DNA of 64,000 bases from Lepas anatifera (lineage: Eukaryota > Arthropoda > Thecostraca > Lepadidae): assembly GCA_034440635.1 (NCBI GenBank), contig JAOTON010001596.1, positions 713,501 through 777,500 of the forward strand, given 5' to 3'. The translations under genes and the position numbers were made by a program. Positions 43,861 through 54,478 of this stretch are shown here, piece by piece. The notes beneath the pieces are model-generated. The model ran no database searches. It was not told where the DNA came from and saw only the letters and a program-made list of their open reading frames with translations. Position 1 is the stretch's first letter, and each line of letters begins with the position of its first letter.

Positions 43861-44824
43861 TTAACCTTGCCCGGGTGGGGGGTCTTTTGCCCCCTCGGTT
43901 TAAGTGACCAAAACGGCGGCGCGGTGAACTTGGTTGTGTTCCTCATTATTTTTAATCTTTCCTGAAAATTTTGGCTCAGGTTATCGGTCGGTCCCGGTCG
44001 GTGAAGTGACCTCACCTAAAAATACTTAGGACGGCTAACTAAAGAGGGTTTCGATCAGATGAAACTCATACCCATCTTGGGCCCACCGGAGCTCAATTTG
44101 TTGGGATTTTTGATATTGGTGCCTAGGTCATGTGGAGCATGACCTCCCCATTGACATGCATGGGGAATCCGAATGGTTTTCTCGTAGTTGGATGGAATCA
44201 CTAACATCGGTTGCTACTTGCTCTAGCCCATTTTGAGCTGATATAAATTTTGACTTGTGCCTTTAAAGGTCCCTTGGTCAATAGCATTTTTGGTGTTTTT
44301 TCATAAATTTTGAATAAACTAGATAGGCTATTATTTTGTCAAGTGTTTGTATAGTCACTGGAAGTAATGATATACATCTGTATCGGTCAGTTGGGTCGAC
44401 CGTTTGCTGGGTCGGTCAATTCTTAAATTTGACCTGGCTGTCTATATCATTCGATTCGTATTGACGGGTTGCAATGGTGCTAAACTATGGCTGTATCTTG
44501 TTTGGTTTGGAGCTATTGCGAAAGTACGCCCTTTGTGGGTGGCTTGGACATTAGAATTGCCCATATTTGTGACCTGTGCTCTGGCTTTGACCTGCCGAAA
44601 TGAATGCCACTGTATGGGATCTAGAGCTTTGATGGTGTTGAAAATGTTTCTGTATCATAGGTTCTGGATATGGGGTTTTTTGTCACCTCATATTGGTTTT
44701 GACCTATTTTGACCTCTGGTGCCTTGATATTGACCTGACAGAAATGACGTTTTTCGATTTTTTGGTTTGCTTTTGGTTTTTTGCTTTTTTTGAGATCGTG
44801 GGGGTTTTTCCCTGGGTTTGTTAA
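43861..44824 (+). mobile_element. TTAA-type hairpin element, copy 43.9 kb
   Basis: Left end TTAACCTTGCCCGGGTGG (43861), then GGGGGTCTTTTGCCCCCTC, a GC hairpin, and an ACGGCGGCGCGG half-stem (from about 43909). The AGGTCA-bearing body (44020-44820) aligns to 1-720 with many small deletions. The right end CCCTGGGTTTGTTAA (to 44824) is a decayed inverted version of the left. No coding. This copy shows the complete left-to-right order of the family. Confidence 0.6.
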
Positions 44825-44828
44825 CATG

Positions 44829-44862
44829 TTTCATTTCACCCAAAGTTTCATTTCACCCAAAG
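44829..44862. repeat. 17-bp direct duplication
   Basis: TTTCATTTCACCCAAAG occurs twice head to tail directly outside the element end. Confidence 0.9.
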
Positions 44863-45556
44863 CTCTCTGTATTAGATTTCGTCACAATTTTAAGTTCAAA
44901 ATAAAGTGCCTTAAGGCCATGATTTAAGTCATGAAGGAATATCTTTCCATCTGGGCGCAAACATTTGATTTGTTTAAACCCCAAACTTCCCACTGCGACC
45001 CATGTCAGGTGATAAATGTTAACGATGGCAATGCGGATGCAACGTCGACGTGCTACGCATGGTACCCTAGCGAATAGCCTCGTTACTAAGCACAGTGCCC
45101 AAGTCATCCCAAGTGAGCCGAATTCGGATTTGAGGGCATTATAAAGTGTAGGAAAATGGTTTATATCTATTTCTAGCGATTCACAGTGGCGACATCACGT
45201 GGTTTCAAGACTTGTTTTGTAAACTTATTTTGTTCATAAACAGTACTTTTTAGAATTTCGACAAAATCAAACATTTCGATTAACTGCCCGTCCGTAGCCC
45301 ACTCACTGCCCAAGTAGCCAAGCATACTGCCCTCGCTCAGAGGGCAAGAAGGGCAAGAACGCCTGACCCGACGGCCAAGGGCAGAGCCAGAATAAATGGG
45401 TAACGTGAACTTTGTATCCGGTCAGGAAACATAAAGGTGTGGGACGAGATTGGGAATGGGATGTCTTCTTCTGTAAGATTACCTTAGTTTGTTTCTTCGC
45501 CCAATATCTCACGAATGATATATGAAGGAGGGCATCGCCAATGATTTTAAGAGGTC
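44863..45556. other. Unassigned sequence
   Basis: No gene or repeat recognised; short frames only. Confidence 0.35.
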
Positions 45557-45857
45557 CATGCCCATTAGGGTGTAGTGAATTTAAAAAATTGTCTCAGATC
45601 AAAACTGTATCCTGTTTCTTTCTTGTTTCAGACATTTTTGAACATATTTTATGTAGATAAAATTGGGGTTAAGGTCCTGCTTTTTTAATTCAAAATAGGC
45701 ATGCAAGAGTGCTGAAAGTGGGCATGCAAACGCGTCATTTAGGTGATGTTACACAAGCATATCTCAAAGACGTGAGTTATTTTCGATGCTCAAACACCTA
45801 CCGGGGCTGAAAATTGAACTTACTAAGCAGAAAATGGGAAAAAATTATGATTCAGGG

Positions 45858-46022
45858 CAATGGCGGATACAAGGGGTGCGGGCTAAAGGGCTGAAGCCCC
45901 CTCCACACGAAATGACAGAATGTCTATAGTTAATACAAAGCTGAAGACTGTTCCGAGGTAATAGTAGATGAGGCTCGAGCCTCCTAGCCCTCTCCCGAAA
46001 TAATGTTCTGGATCCGACACTG
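45858..46022. mobile_element. hAT-like MITE in left palindrome arm
   Basis: Inverted ends CAATGGCGGATAC and GGATCCGACACTG, flanked by ATTCAGGG (45850-45857) and ATTCGGGG (46023-46030), an 8-bp target duplication with one mismatch. It contains the family strings TTCCGAGGTAATA and CCTAGCCCTCTCCC. Confidence 0.8.
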
Positions 46023-46410
46023 ATTCGGGGTAATTCGGTTAGTTCCTTCTTTATCCTAATAATCGTTGAATTACTGTATTGCTTGGCTCCCTCTGCCCTT
46101 TCAAACGCGATACTTCATGTCTGCACTGCATATTTCATGTCCACACTACATACGAAAGGTATATCTGGAAAGGCTTTCAGAGTTAAAATACATTTAGGAC
46201 TTTCTGATAATGCTGATCTTTCGTTTAAAATCATGGGGAACACTTCAGCTTTTCTTTGCCTCAGAGGATACATTTTTCCTTACACAGCGCTGTTCCCATA
46301 TCAATAGCTAACGTCAATATGAATCCTCTTACATATTTCTAACTGAAAAAGTCTTTGGCCCTTTAAATGAAAGGAATCGTTGTTTTTGCACACATGAGGC
46401 TTGACCACAA

Positions 46411-47129
46411 ATGACGACTACTGCAAGAGCAAGCAAGCGTTTGTCGTTCATAGAAGTATTTGGCACGGCGGAGAATCTACCGCAAGCTGACCTTCGTCCT
46501 AACAGGGGCGTCCTCACACAAGCTCTGATAGTACGGGATTTAAACACGCAAAGCACAGGAGCTGCATTTGCATGGGAAGTCGCGCACATCATTGGACGAA
46601 TGGTGATGAAAGTTTGGCTGACGGTAAGCGAGTGCATGCAACCAGCCATCGTGAAAGATCCCGAAGTCGAAAATGGGGCGATGAGGCTTTACCAACAGCT
46701 TGAAGAGGTCATCTATGGCGGGAAAGTTAAGGAAGCTTAAAGGAAGAATGTCCAGAATATACAATTCAAGGCAAATTTGAAAGCTAGTCTGGACAAGCTG
46801 TCTGACATATGCATATACATCACTGCCCGACTCGTTAATGTGCTGACTGTGGTTGCTCATCAAGCTGCAAACAAGCAAGCATGCCCCGTTACCTGAAGCT
46901 ACCCAAGAGAAATGAAATCCCGCTAAGGGAGTTGGGATTCATCCGGGACCGGCGAAAAAAGGGAGAACGTGGAAAGTTCCAGGCTGGACGACAAGACAAA
47001 GCATCTTCAACCAGATTAGAAAAGAGGATGCAACGACAAGCAGAGGAGAGGAGTAATGCGCAGACGAGCGCTAGAGCCCGTGAGAAGAAGCAAGCAGAAA
47101 GCAGCAGAATGGAACCGCAAAGAGTGTAA
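46411..47129 (+). pseudogene. Uncharacterised transposable-element-like gene, left arm
   Basis: The frame 46411-46740 (109 codons) encodes LPQADLRPNRGVLTQALIV, then an Ala/Trp helix region (AWEVAHIIGRMVMKVW). After the stop the sense continues in other frames: KASLDKLSDICI, then IPLRELGFIRDRRKKGERGK and a basic tail (46881-47129). The order LP..R.VL, W.KA-like helix, LDKL.DIC with C-x-C pairs, and FI.DRR..GE matches a protein family that recurs in metazoan repetitive DNA and has no assigned function that I know. At least two frameshifts; inactive as it stands. Confidence 0.5.
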
Positions 47130-47149
47130 CTCTGCGAGTGAAGATGAAG

Positions 47150-48110
47150 TCACTGCAGTTTCAGATCGCCCATTTATGCTCAGATGTGAGAGAGTATGCT
47201 GACCAGCGCTCTTTGGGATACTCCATGGCGCATGGCAGTCCTCACAGTGAGTGGGAAATTCACCGTTTTTACCTTCCCCCTGCCTTTCTGATTTGGAGGT
47301 GAACAAAGCTGAGGTGACCTGAGAGGATATACATGGGCGATCTGAAACTACAAAGAGATAATCTTCACTCGCAAAGTTAAACTCCCTTTGCGCTTCCATT
47401 CTGCTGCGTTCTGCTTGCTTCTCCTCAGTGGCTATAACGTCCGCCTGCGTATTCCTCCTCTCTGTGTGCCTTTGCATCCTATTTTCTAATCTGGCTGAAG
47501 TTGTCTGGTCTTTTCCCCAATTTGGAGCTTTTCACGTTCTTTCTTCTTTGTTCGCTTTTCCTGGATGAATCTCGTCACCCTCACCGGGATTTTCCTTTCT
47601 CTTGGGCAGCTGTAGGTAATGTGGCATGCTTGCTTGCTTGGCGAGCAACCACAGTCAGCACATGAACGAATCGGGCAATGACATAGACATATCTCGGACA
47701 GCTTGTCCAGACTAGCTTCCAACTTTGCCTTGGATTGTCTTTTCTGGCCATACCGCCTTTTTTAAGCTTCCTTAGCTTTCCCGCCACAGGCGTCCTCCTC
47801 AAGCTGCTGCCGACGCCTCACCACCCTATTTGCGACTCCGAGATCTTCACGATGGCTGTTTTCATGCATTCGCTTACCGTCAGTCGAATATCCTTCACCA
47901 TTCGTTCAATGATGTGCGCGATTTCCCATGCTAATGCAGCTCCCGTGCCTTGCGTGTTTAAATCCTGAGTTATCAGAGCCTGTCTGAGGACGCCCCTGTT
48001 AGTACGAAGGTCAGCTTACGGTAGATCCCCCGCCGTTCCAATTACTTCTAATAACGACACATGCTTACTGGCTCTTGCTGTAGTCTCCATTTGTGGTCAG
48101 GACCAATGTG
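47150..48110 (-). pseudogene. Uncharacterised transposable-element-like gene, right arm
   Basis: Mirror copy of the left-arm gene. It keeps a better Cys-rich part: SEICLCHCPIRSCADCGC and SCPRERKIPVRVTRFIQEKR, with paired C-x-C motifs suggestive of metal binding (47722-47486). The basic region then continues through the palindrome centre in one frame (47477 down to about 47150: SDRPCISSQVTSALFTSK and CEDCHAPWSIPKSAGQHT). Stops and shifts occur near its start. The spacer therefore belongs to this gene, which indicates that the right arm is the more complete side. Confidence 0.5.
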
Positions 48111-48430
48111 AGAAAAAACAACGTTCCTTTTCATTAAAAGGGAACAGCGACTTTTTCAGTTAAACATCTGTAAGAGGATTCCTATTGACGTTAGCTATTG
48201 ATATGGGAACAGCGCTGTGCAAGGAAAAACTGCCCTTCTGGGGCAAAGAAAAGCTGAAGTGTTCCCCATGATTTTAAATGAAAGATCAGCATTATCTGAA
48301 AGTCCTAAATGTCATCTAACTCTGAAAGCCTATCCTGAAGAATCTCATTTGAAAAGGCAGAGGGAGCCAAGCAAAACAGGAATACAAGGATGATTAGGAT
48401 AGAGAAGGAACTAACCGAATTTCCCCGAAT

Positions 48431-48587
48431 CAGTGGCGGATCCAGAATATTATTTCGGGAGAGGGCTAGGGGCTCGAGCCTCATCTGCTATTACCTCGGA
48501 ACAGCCTTCGGCTTTGTATTAACTATAGGCATTCTGACATTTCGGGGAGGGGTTTCAGCCCTTTAGTCCCCCTTGTATCCGACATTG
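48431..48587. mobile_element. hAT-like MITE in right palindrome arm
   Basis: CAGTGGCGGATCCAG at the left and TATCCGACATTG at the right, flanked by CCCCGAAT (48423-48430) and CCCTGAAT (48588-48595), one mismatch. It is the mirror of the left-arm copy, including its target site. Confidence 0.8.
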
Positions 48588-48893
48588 CCCTGAATCATAA
48601 CTTTTTCATCTTCTACTTAGTAACTCCAATGTTCAGCCCCGGTAATTGTTGGAGCACCGAAAATAACTCACTTCTCTGAGATATGCTTGTGTAACATCAT
48701 CTACATGACGCATTTGCATGCCCACTTTCAGCACTCTTGCATGCCTATTTTGAATTAAAAAAGCAAGACCTTAACCCCAATTTTATCCACATAAAATGGG
48801 CACAGCCATATTCAGAAAGGTCTGACACAAGAAAAAACAGGGTACAGTTTTGATTTGAGACAAATTCTAAAATTCACTACACCCTAATGCCCA

Positions 48894-49418
48894 CGCCTTC
48901 AACCGAACAATAAGGTTCATACTTTTGTACTTCCAATTACCAGCGGAATAGGTACCTTACTTGCAAAAACGTACTAAAATTGAAAAATATCAGAAGCCTG
49001 ATAGCTATATAATAACCATACCAGACAAGCGCCTTTTTGGTGATAACTGGGACGATGTTTTAGCCTCAAGATGGCAAGTCAGGATGTCCCCAACTTTATT
49101 GCATGGTTCATCTGTTTTCTTTTTCTATCATCTAAACGCGACGAAATCCCAAAGCAGATCCAACCACCATAAATGAGTGTCTAAGTTTCAACTTATTCAC
49201 ATACACGTACGACGGTACGACAATTGAAAAATTGCACAATCTGCAGAAAAAATCATGTGCATTCTGGCTGGAACTATTATGTTTTTCGAACGCCAAAGCT
49301 CTACAAGAGAGTAATTCAGAGCAATTCAGAATAATTCAGAGCAATTCAGAGGGTTTTGCAAGGTCTCGGGGAAACATACGCTCCTGGTATTTGCGGCAGC
49401 GGTCTTGCTTGACAATGT
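48894..49418. other. Unassigned sequence
   Basis: No gene seen. A short AATTCAGAG-type repeat occurs around 49314-49350 (AATTCAGAGCAATTCAGA). Confidence 0.4.
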
Positions 49419-50015
49419 TAGGGTAGAGTGGGGTAACGCGCCCACCTGGGTAAGACGCCTACTACTATGTCCAGGCTGATGTAAGAACTGTAGCATCCAT
49501 CTAATATTTTTTTCTGGTAGCAGCCTTTCTGATCCGAACCTGGGCATGATTGGACGCGCCCAGTAAACTCTGGTGTTTTTCAGCAAACATTTGTTACTTT
49601 TTGCATCTCCGGACATAAAAACAATCTGTCTTAAAGTTGCGATTGTACTCTATGCGATGTAAATCTGCTCACCCTACCAATTTTGTCACTAAATTGTCTT
49701 ACAACGTAAGTATAATGATGTTCCTATTTGTTCACGTGAAGCAAAAGGTACAATATACGCTGGGAGTTTTATGACGGCCTTTTAATCCGGGGCTTGGGCG
49801 TTTTACCCCGCTATCGGGGTAAAACGCCTTTTTACATTGCCTCAAGAAAAATAGATTTCGCACACTTTGCATCGTGTCAGAATCACACATTTTTATCTGA
49901 GTGCAGAAAAACGATTAAAAAACTTAACGAAGAAGAAATAAAGTAATTCTGTCCTGGCAGGATCGGTACAGACAAATTCTCCCTTAATGTATGCGTCTTA
50001 CCCCACTCTTCCCTA
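49419..50015. mobile_element. TA-target TIR element, 597 bp, with central hairpin
   Basis: Inverted ends TAGGGTAGAGTGGGGTAA and the complement of TAGGGAAGAGTGGGGTAA, TA at each edge. A perfect 14-bp stem-loop lies inside (49797-49828: GGCGTTTTACCCCG, loop CTAT, CGGGGTAAAACGCC), repeating the terminal GGGGTAA motif. Mariner-like targets are TA. No transposase is encoded. Confidence 0.8.
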
Positions 50016-50699
50016 TACTTGGAATTCACCCTGTGCAGCTACCCACTAGTGTCAGTTTCACTCTTGACGATAGCCGCTTGCAGAGGTCTGAGCCTGACAA
50101 AAGCGTTGGTGCAGCCGTTTCGGGCCGAAATGTCTGTACATTTTGCTAGTAAGATAGACGGAGACCTTGCGGAGGCTTCGTACCTACTTGGTAATAAACT
50201 TAACTATAATGCATTTGAAGGCTTGAAACATTCGCTTGCGAAAGCAGCATCATATCAGCAGTTGGGTTGAAACATGTGGTGTGACTATGGCCCTAATGCT
50301 GCTGGCTGGATCCGCCACCGCCTGCTGACGTAAGGCATCCCTTTGAGCCGCCGGAGATCGTGGGCCTACCCCATACACGTATCCCTTTACAAACATGGGC
50401 GATGCGCTTTGCAGGCCGACCATGGTACCCGCTAGATAATGCAAATATTAGCTCATCCACCAGTGGAGCGATTACTATTCCAGTTAAGGTGGAACACGCA
50501 TTTTTTTAAACCATTGTTAAAATAAAAAATGTCGCTGCTTCTTCTGTTGGATATTGGTAAACATACTGGCTCGAAACTCGAGAGGCCCATGTTCAAACCC
50601 AAGTTCGAGAATACTTTTTCGAACTGAAAAGTAGTCAAAGTGAGGTCGGCTAGCTGGTGCTGGAACTACACCAAAAAAGTTGATGTAACCTGAATGTTT
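50016..50699. other. Unassigned, with an 83-codon frame
   Basis: The frame 50019-50270 (plus) has ordinary protein composition (ASKIDGDLAEASYLLGNKLN) but no domain I recognise and no splice signals that I trust. Otherwise nothing seen. Confidence 0.25.
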
Positions 50700-50996
50700 C
50701 TATTGTAAGAATCGCGTGCGTGCTGTCAGCTCTAGAGAAGCAAACATTCCACCCAATGCATATCTCCTGTTTGCGAATTGACAACTCTTTTTTGCCTCCG
50801 CATCATTGGCGAGTGGTTGGGGTAGTTGAACCATGGTGTAGTAGTTGGCGCGGCTGGTGTTGAGCCACGACTGCCCCCAGGCCGGCTGCTCGGTGACCGG
50901 CACACCATGCACGGCCCCGCGGCGTGCTAGAAATGTCGCGGGAAAGTCAGAATGTTGACGGAGGGCGGAGCTAACCCCGGTTCCGGTGGCCCACAA
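50700..50996 (-). other. 98-codon minus frame, possible exon
   Basis: Balanced composition (NYYTMVQLPQPLANDAEAKK, RRYALGGMFASLELT). No tandem-repeat or GC bias explains it. It lies 0.4 kb from the putative gene at 51.4-52.0 kb on the other strand. Family unknown. Confidence 0.3.
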
Positions 50997-51399
50997 GCTG
51001 TTTCGCTACTCACTGTCGACCGCCGGAGGTGTCTCGCCGTACTCTTCAGTCTCAGTCAGCGGGCGAGGGGGACCAGTGCAGCAGCGTGCTCTCTCAGACC
51101 AATCGGCCGGCTCGGCTGAGTGGGTTGTGGTGTTGAGCCCAGTCGACGAGCTGGAGATGAGAAGTGACGCTGTGTGACACCGCGAAGTGGGGTTAAAACA
51201 TTCACATCGGACTAGATCACGGGAGCTGATACTATTTACATGCAGTTGCCTTCGGTGCAACGCCAAGTTTGCGATGTTGAACATAAAATTAGGCATAAAA
51301 GTCCGAGGTATTTTGGAGCTAGACGTATGTTTGCCAATTAGTAAGCGTATCAGGTGTCACACAACTGAGAACTAAAATATCACTACCAGATACCAGACC

Positions 51400-52015
51400 G
51401 TGCGTGGTTGGCTCACCAGTAAAAGCGTGTTCAGTGACCCCAGCGTGAGTGCGCTGTTGTCTGCAGCCACCGTCCGACACTTTGCATGCGCGTGGATCAA
51501 TCGCTGCCACCAGCCGGTGTCAGTGATGAGTTTTGCGGGGTGCATCTCAGGCTTTACTGCGCCACTGGCAGCTACGGCTGCCACTTCAGTAGCTTCCTTC
51601 GCCGCCAACGCCTACATCAACAGCGTCTGCGGCAGCGGCTCCCGGACTCGGCATAGGCCGAGACAGCTACGGCCAGGGGGAAACGCTCACAGAGTTCCTA
51701 CTGGAACGGGATCTGGAGGAGTCGTGGAGTACAGTGGACGAGTCATGGCACATTCTGCAGGAGCTTGTGGACGCCAGGAGTGCAGGAAGTACAACTGCCG
51801 CTAGCAGACGGGAAAGGGACGCACAGAAGAAGGAGCGCCGAAAACAGCTAGCCGCGACTGGGCGACGAAAGAAAAAGAACGCATTTTCAGATTGGGACGA
51901 GCGCAGATGGAGGCAGCTTCTTCACCAGGAGTTTGAGCTACCACCAGAGTCCAGCGATGTCAGAATAAGGCGCGCCGCGGTAGGTGGAGCTGAGGTCGTC
52001 ATTGTGTGGAAATAG
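51400..52015 (+). other. Putative gene or gene fragment, paralogous to 21.0 kb
   Basis: The frame 51400-51804 includes, after ATG 51523, the peptide GFTAPLAATAATSVASFAAN homologous to the 21.05-kb segment. A second frame, overlapping and open through the same region to TAG at 52013-52015, encodes a convincing acidic then basic stretch: ETLTEFLLERDLEESW, WHILQELVDAR, a KKERRKQLAATGRRKKKN nuclear-localisation-like block, and a C-terminal ELPPESSDVRIRRAAVGG. Either the two frames are one gene with a frameshift near 51640, or they are separate exons. No named domain. About 80% identity to the 21-kb copy over 105 bp. Confidence 0.45.
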
Positions 52016-52018
52016 GTA

Positions 52019-52417
52019 ATTGTGTATTCGACCGTTGCTATGAAACTACGTGGGAACCGGAGCATGTTGTACCTTGGCAGTGCTACCCGTTTGAGTAGCA
52101 CTGTCTATACAATAGGCACTGAGCACTAGTAGCACTGAGTATACAATATAGTACTCCTCAAAATGACAACCGAAAATTTTTTATGTGATTATTAGGTAAA
52201 AGCGTATTGATAATATTTCACCTACTTTTCAGTTAGGAGAGCATTGCGCTAAAAAAAACATGAGAAAAAACGCGCCTTTTCGGCGATTTCCACCCACAGT
52301 CAGTTTACTCTAACCGTTCACAGTATCTATTAGTGGTGACAATGACAAGTGGATCACTTTATACAGGCCGACAATATTGCAGCCGGCAAAGCCTGATCGA
52401 TACGCTTGAATCTGATT
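52019..52417. other. Unassigned, with a short internal repeat
   Basis: AGTAGCACTG and a TATACAATA motif repeat imperfectly at 52093-52155. Nothing else recognised. Confidence 0.4.
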
Positions 52418-52565
52418 CAGTGGCGGATCTGCACTGATTGTTTTGGGGAAACAGGACCATAAATATAAAAAATTGTTTTTATTTTTGCAAAGGGAACAAC
52501 AAAATCGGAGGGTTTAGAGGAAACTTGTTTTGCCCCCCCCTCCCCGCCCCCAGGATCGGTCAGTG
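52418..52565. mobile_element. CAGTGGCGGATC-ended MITE
   Basis: Starts CAGTGGCGGATCTG and ends GGATCGGTCAGTG, an imperfect inverse. Flanks CTGATT and CCAATT are too diverged to call a duplication. Confidence 0.45.
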
Positions 52566-53339
52566 GTCCAATTTGCTTGCAGTCACTACCTTATTTAAAG
52601 TGTAGCTTTGTGCAACCAATTCTCGAATTCAAAATTTCAAGCACATGCTTTTAGAAAATAAGTTATCATTTAAAAAGGCTCAAATTCCAACCATTTACAC
52701 GCAGCATAACTCTCACACAAATTCAGAAGATATGTTTTGAGCTATACGTGCGTACAGGGGCATAGGAACGGTTTGAAAAGTGGGGGGCCAACCTTAGAGG
52801 TGGCCCACCTCAAGGGGGCCCAGTCCATGGGGCCCATAATTATAAAAAAATCAGTTAGCCTGTTTGTTGTCAATAAGGCACGCATGCACACTAGGATGTC
52901 AATATGTGGAAAATTGAGAAATTAAATTTTGGCCTTTGATTTAGAGTTGTCCCTATTATGATCTAATAAATCATAGTCAAACGCCAAAAGAACATTTTTT
53001 GGTTTTTCACCTAGACCCTTTTCAAATACGAAATACATTTTTAAGCTCTTTTGGAGGATTTCAATCATGTTTTACCACGAACGCGTTTTTTATATTTACA
53101 GATGTTTAGGCTCTTTTCATCACATTTACCAAATTAAAAACTTTTTAGAAAACTACAGACAATGCTTTGATACCAAATAGCCTCACTTCGCTACGCCTAA
53201 TCAACTCGTATTTGCTTATTTAATGACAAAATTGGAAAATCTATTTAGGTTATTACGGATCCCTTTTTTCCATCATTAATAAATACGCCTAGCTATATTT
53301 TGATGCCTAAAATGCAGAGTTCCAGCATGACTGCAAGTG
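52566..53339. other. Unassigned AT-rich sequence
   Basis: No gene. A GGGGGGCCAACCTTAG...GGGGCCCAG segment near 52780-52835 is a short degraded GGGCCC motif cluster. Confidence 0.35.
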
Positions 53340-53376
53340 CAATGTAGGTACTTGATGGCCAGCTTTGCGATGCCGA

Positions 53377-53470
53377 GGAGGTGTGGGCATGGTGTTATAC
53401 TGGTTAGGCCTTCCCTTCCACGCGACCAACCCGGGTTTAAGGCACGGCAGATTCCTTGTACAAGGAGCAA
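53377..53470 (+). other. tRNA-like or SINE-like segment
   Basis: TGGTGTTATACTGGTTAGG followed by CCCGGGTTTAAGGCACGG resembles degenerate A and B boxes about 40 bp apart. No cloverleaf could be completed. It lies directly upstream of GGGCCC family A copy 2. Confidence 0.25.
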
Positions 53471-53586
53471 TTCGACTCTTAAGAAACCCCTCCAACCGGG
53501 AAAGAGTTGGCGACGCCATATAACCCTGGCATCGAAAGACTTTCGATGGCTCAGGGACGACTGTTGCTCGGCATTTGGTGCGGGGT

Positions 53587-54478
53587 TTGTGTCCGATTCA
53601 TGCTTTGTGTTGGGATTGATATGGGATGGAGTTTGATTGGGCCCAGTTCTGGGGACTCATTTGGAAATACTCGGGTAGTAGGTGTCTTGGCTTTTTTTAC
53701 GAAGCGCTCCTCCTCCAGGGACATGCAGGCAGCGTACTACCGAACTTGAACGTTCCCAGACAAGCTATTGGGCCCGTTTGGGGTTTCTTGTTCTATATTA
53801 CAGTTGCTGATATTTGTATATTCGTTGCGGGGGCCCACCTCAAAAAGGGGGGGCAGTATCCCCTGGCCCCCGGTTTCTATGCCTATGCCGCCCAGGGGAC
53901 GCCAAATTATCTCGGAGGGCCCCAAGGTCCAGACCATGGCTCAGGAACCCAGATCAGTCAGCTCAAGGGCCCAGACCAGTGCATTAGCCTCGGGACCAGC
54001 TTATCAAGGGACCCTACATAAGCGCAGGACCCCTAGAAGCTCATCACAGGGGAGCCCCAGATTCGCACAGGGTGCCAGATTAGCTTAGGGGCCCGGTTCA
54101 GCTCGGAGGTCCCCAGGTCGACTTATGTAAGGTCTCAAAACAGCTCAAGGGGCTTGCTCAAGCTCACGGATCCCAGCTTAGCTCAATGACTAGATTAGTT
54201 CAGGGGCCCCAGACCAGCTCAGGGCTCTTGTTCACCACAAGCCAGCTCAGCTCAGGGGCCCAGATCGGCTGATATAGGGTCCCCTCTCATACCAGCTCAG
54301 GGGGCTCCATTCAAGCTCACGGCCCCCAGCTTAGCCCAGGGACCCTAGAAGAGTTCAGGGCCCCATACCAGATTAGAGGCCCCAGTTTAGCACAGCGGTA
54401 CCCAGATTAGCTCAGGGCCCCAGCTAGGCTTAGAGGTCCTAGGGTGGCTGATACAGAGTCTCAGAACACAGTTGCGTA
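53587..54478 (+). repeat. GGGCCC-array family A, copy 2, with leader
   Basis: Aligns to 2296-3300 across both leader (TGTGTTGGG...GATATGGGATGGAGTTTGA) and array, with scattered substitutions and small indels. Leader and array therefore move or duplicate together. Open frames inside (53626-54088) mirror those at 2.3 kb and show no sign of coding constraint. Confidence 0.85.

Larger units (their letters stand above)
45557..48893. repeat. 3.3-kb imperfect palindrome (inverted duplication)
   Basis: The left arm (45557-47173) and right arm (47333-48893) are reverse complements along their whole length with roughly 85-90% identity by eye, separated by about 159 bp. Both arms carry the same hAT-like MITE and the same gene, in mirrored positions, so the duplication post-dates both. 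Several shared strings exceed 30 bp (for example around 45690 and 48750). Arm divergence shows that it is not recent or has escaped gene conversion. Confidence 0.92.
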
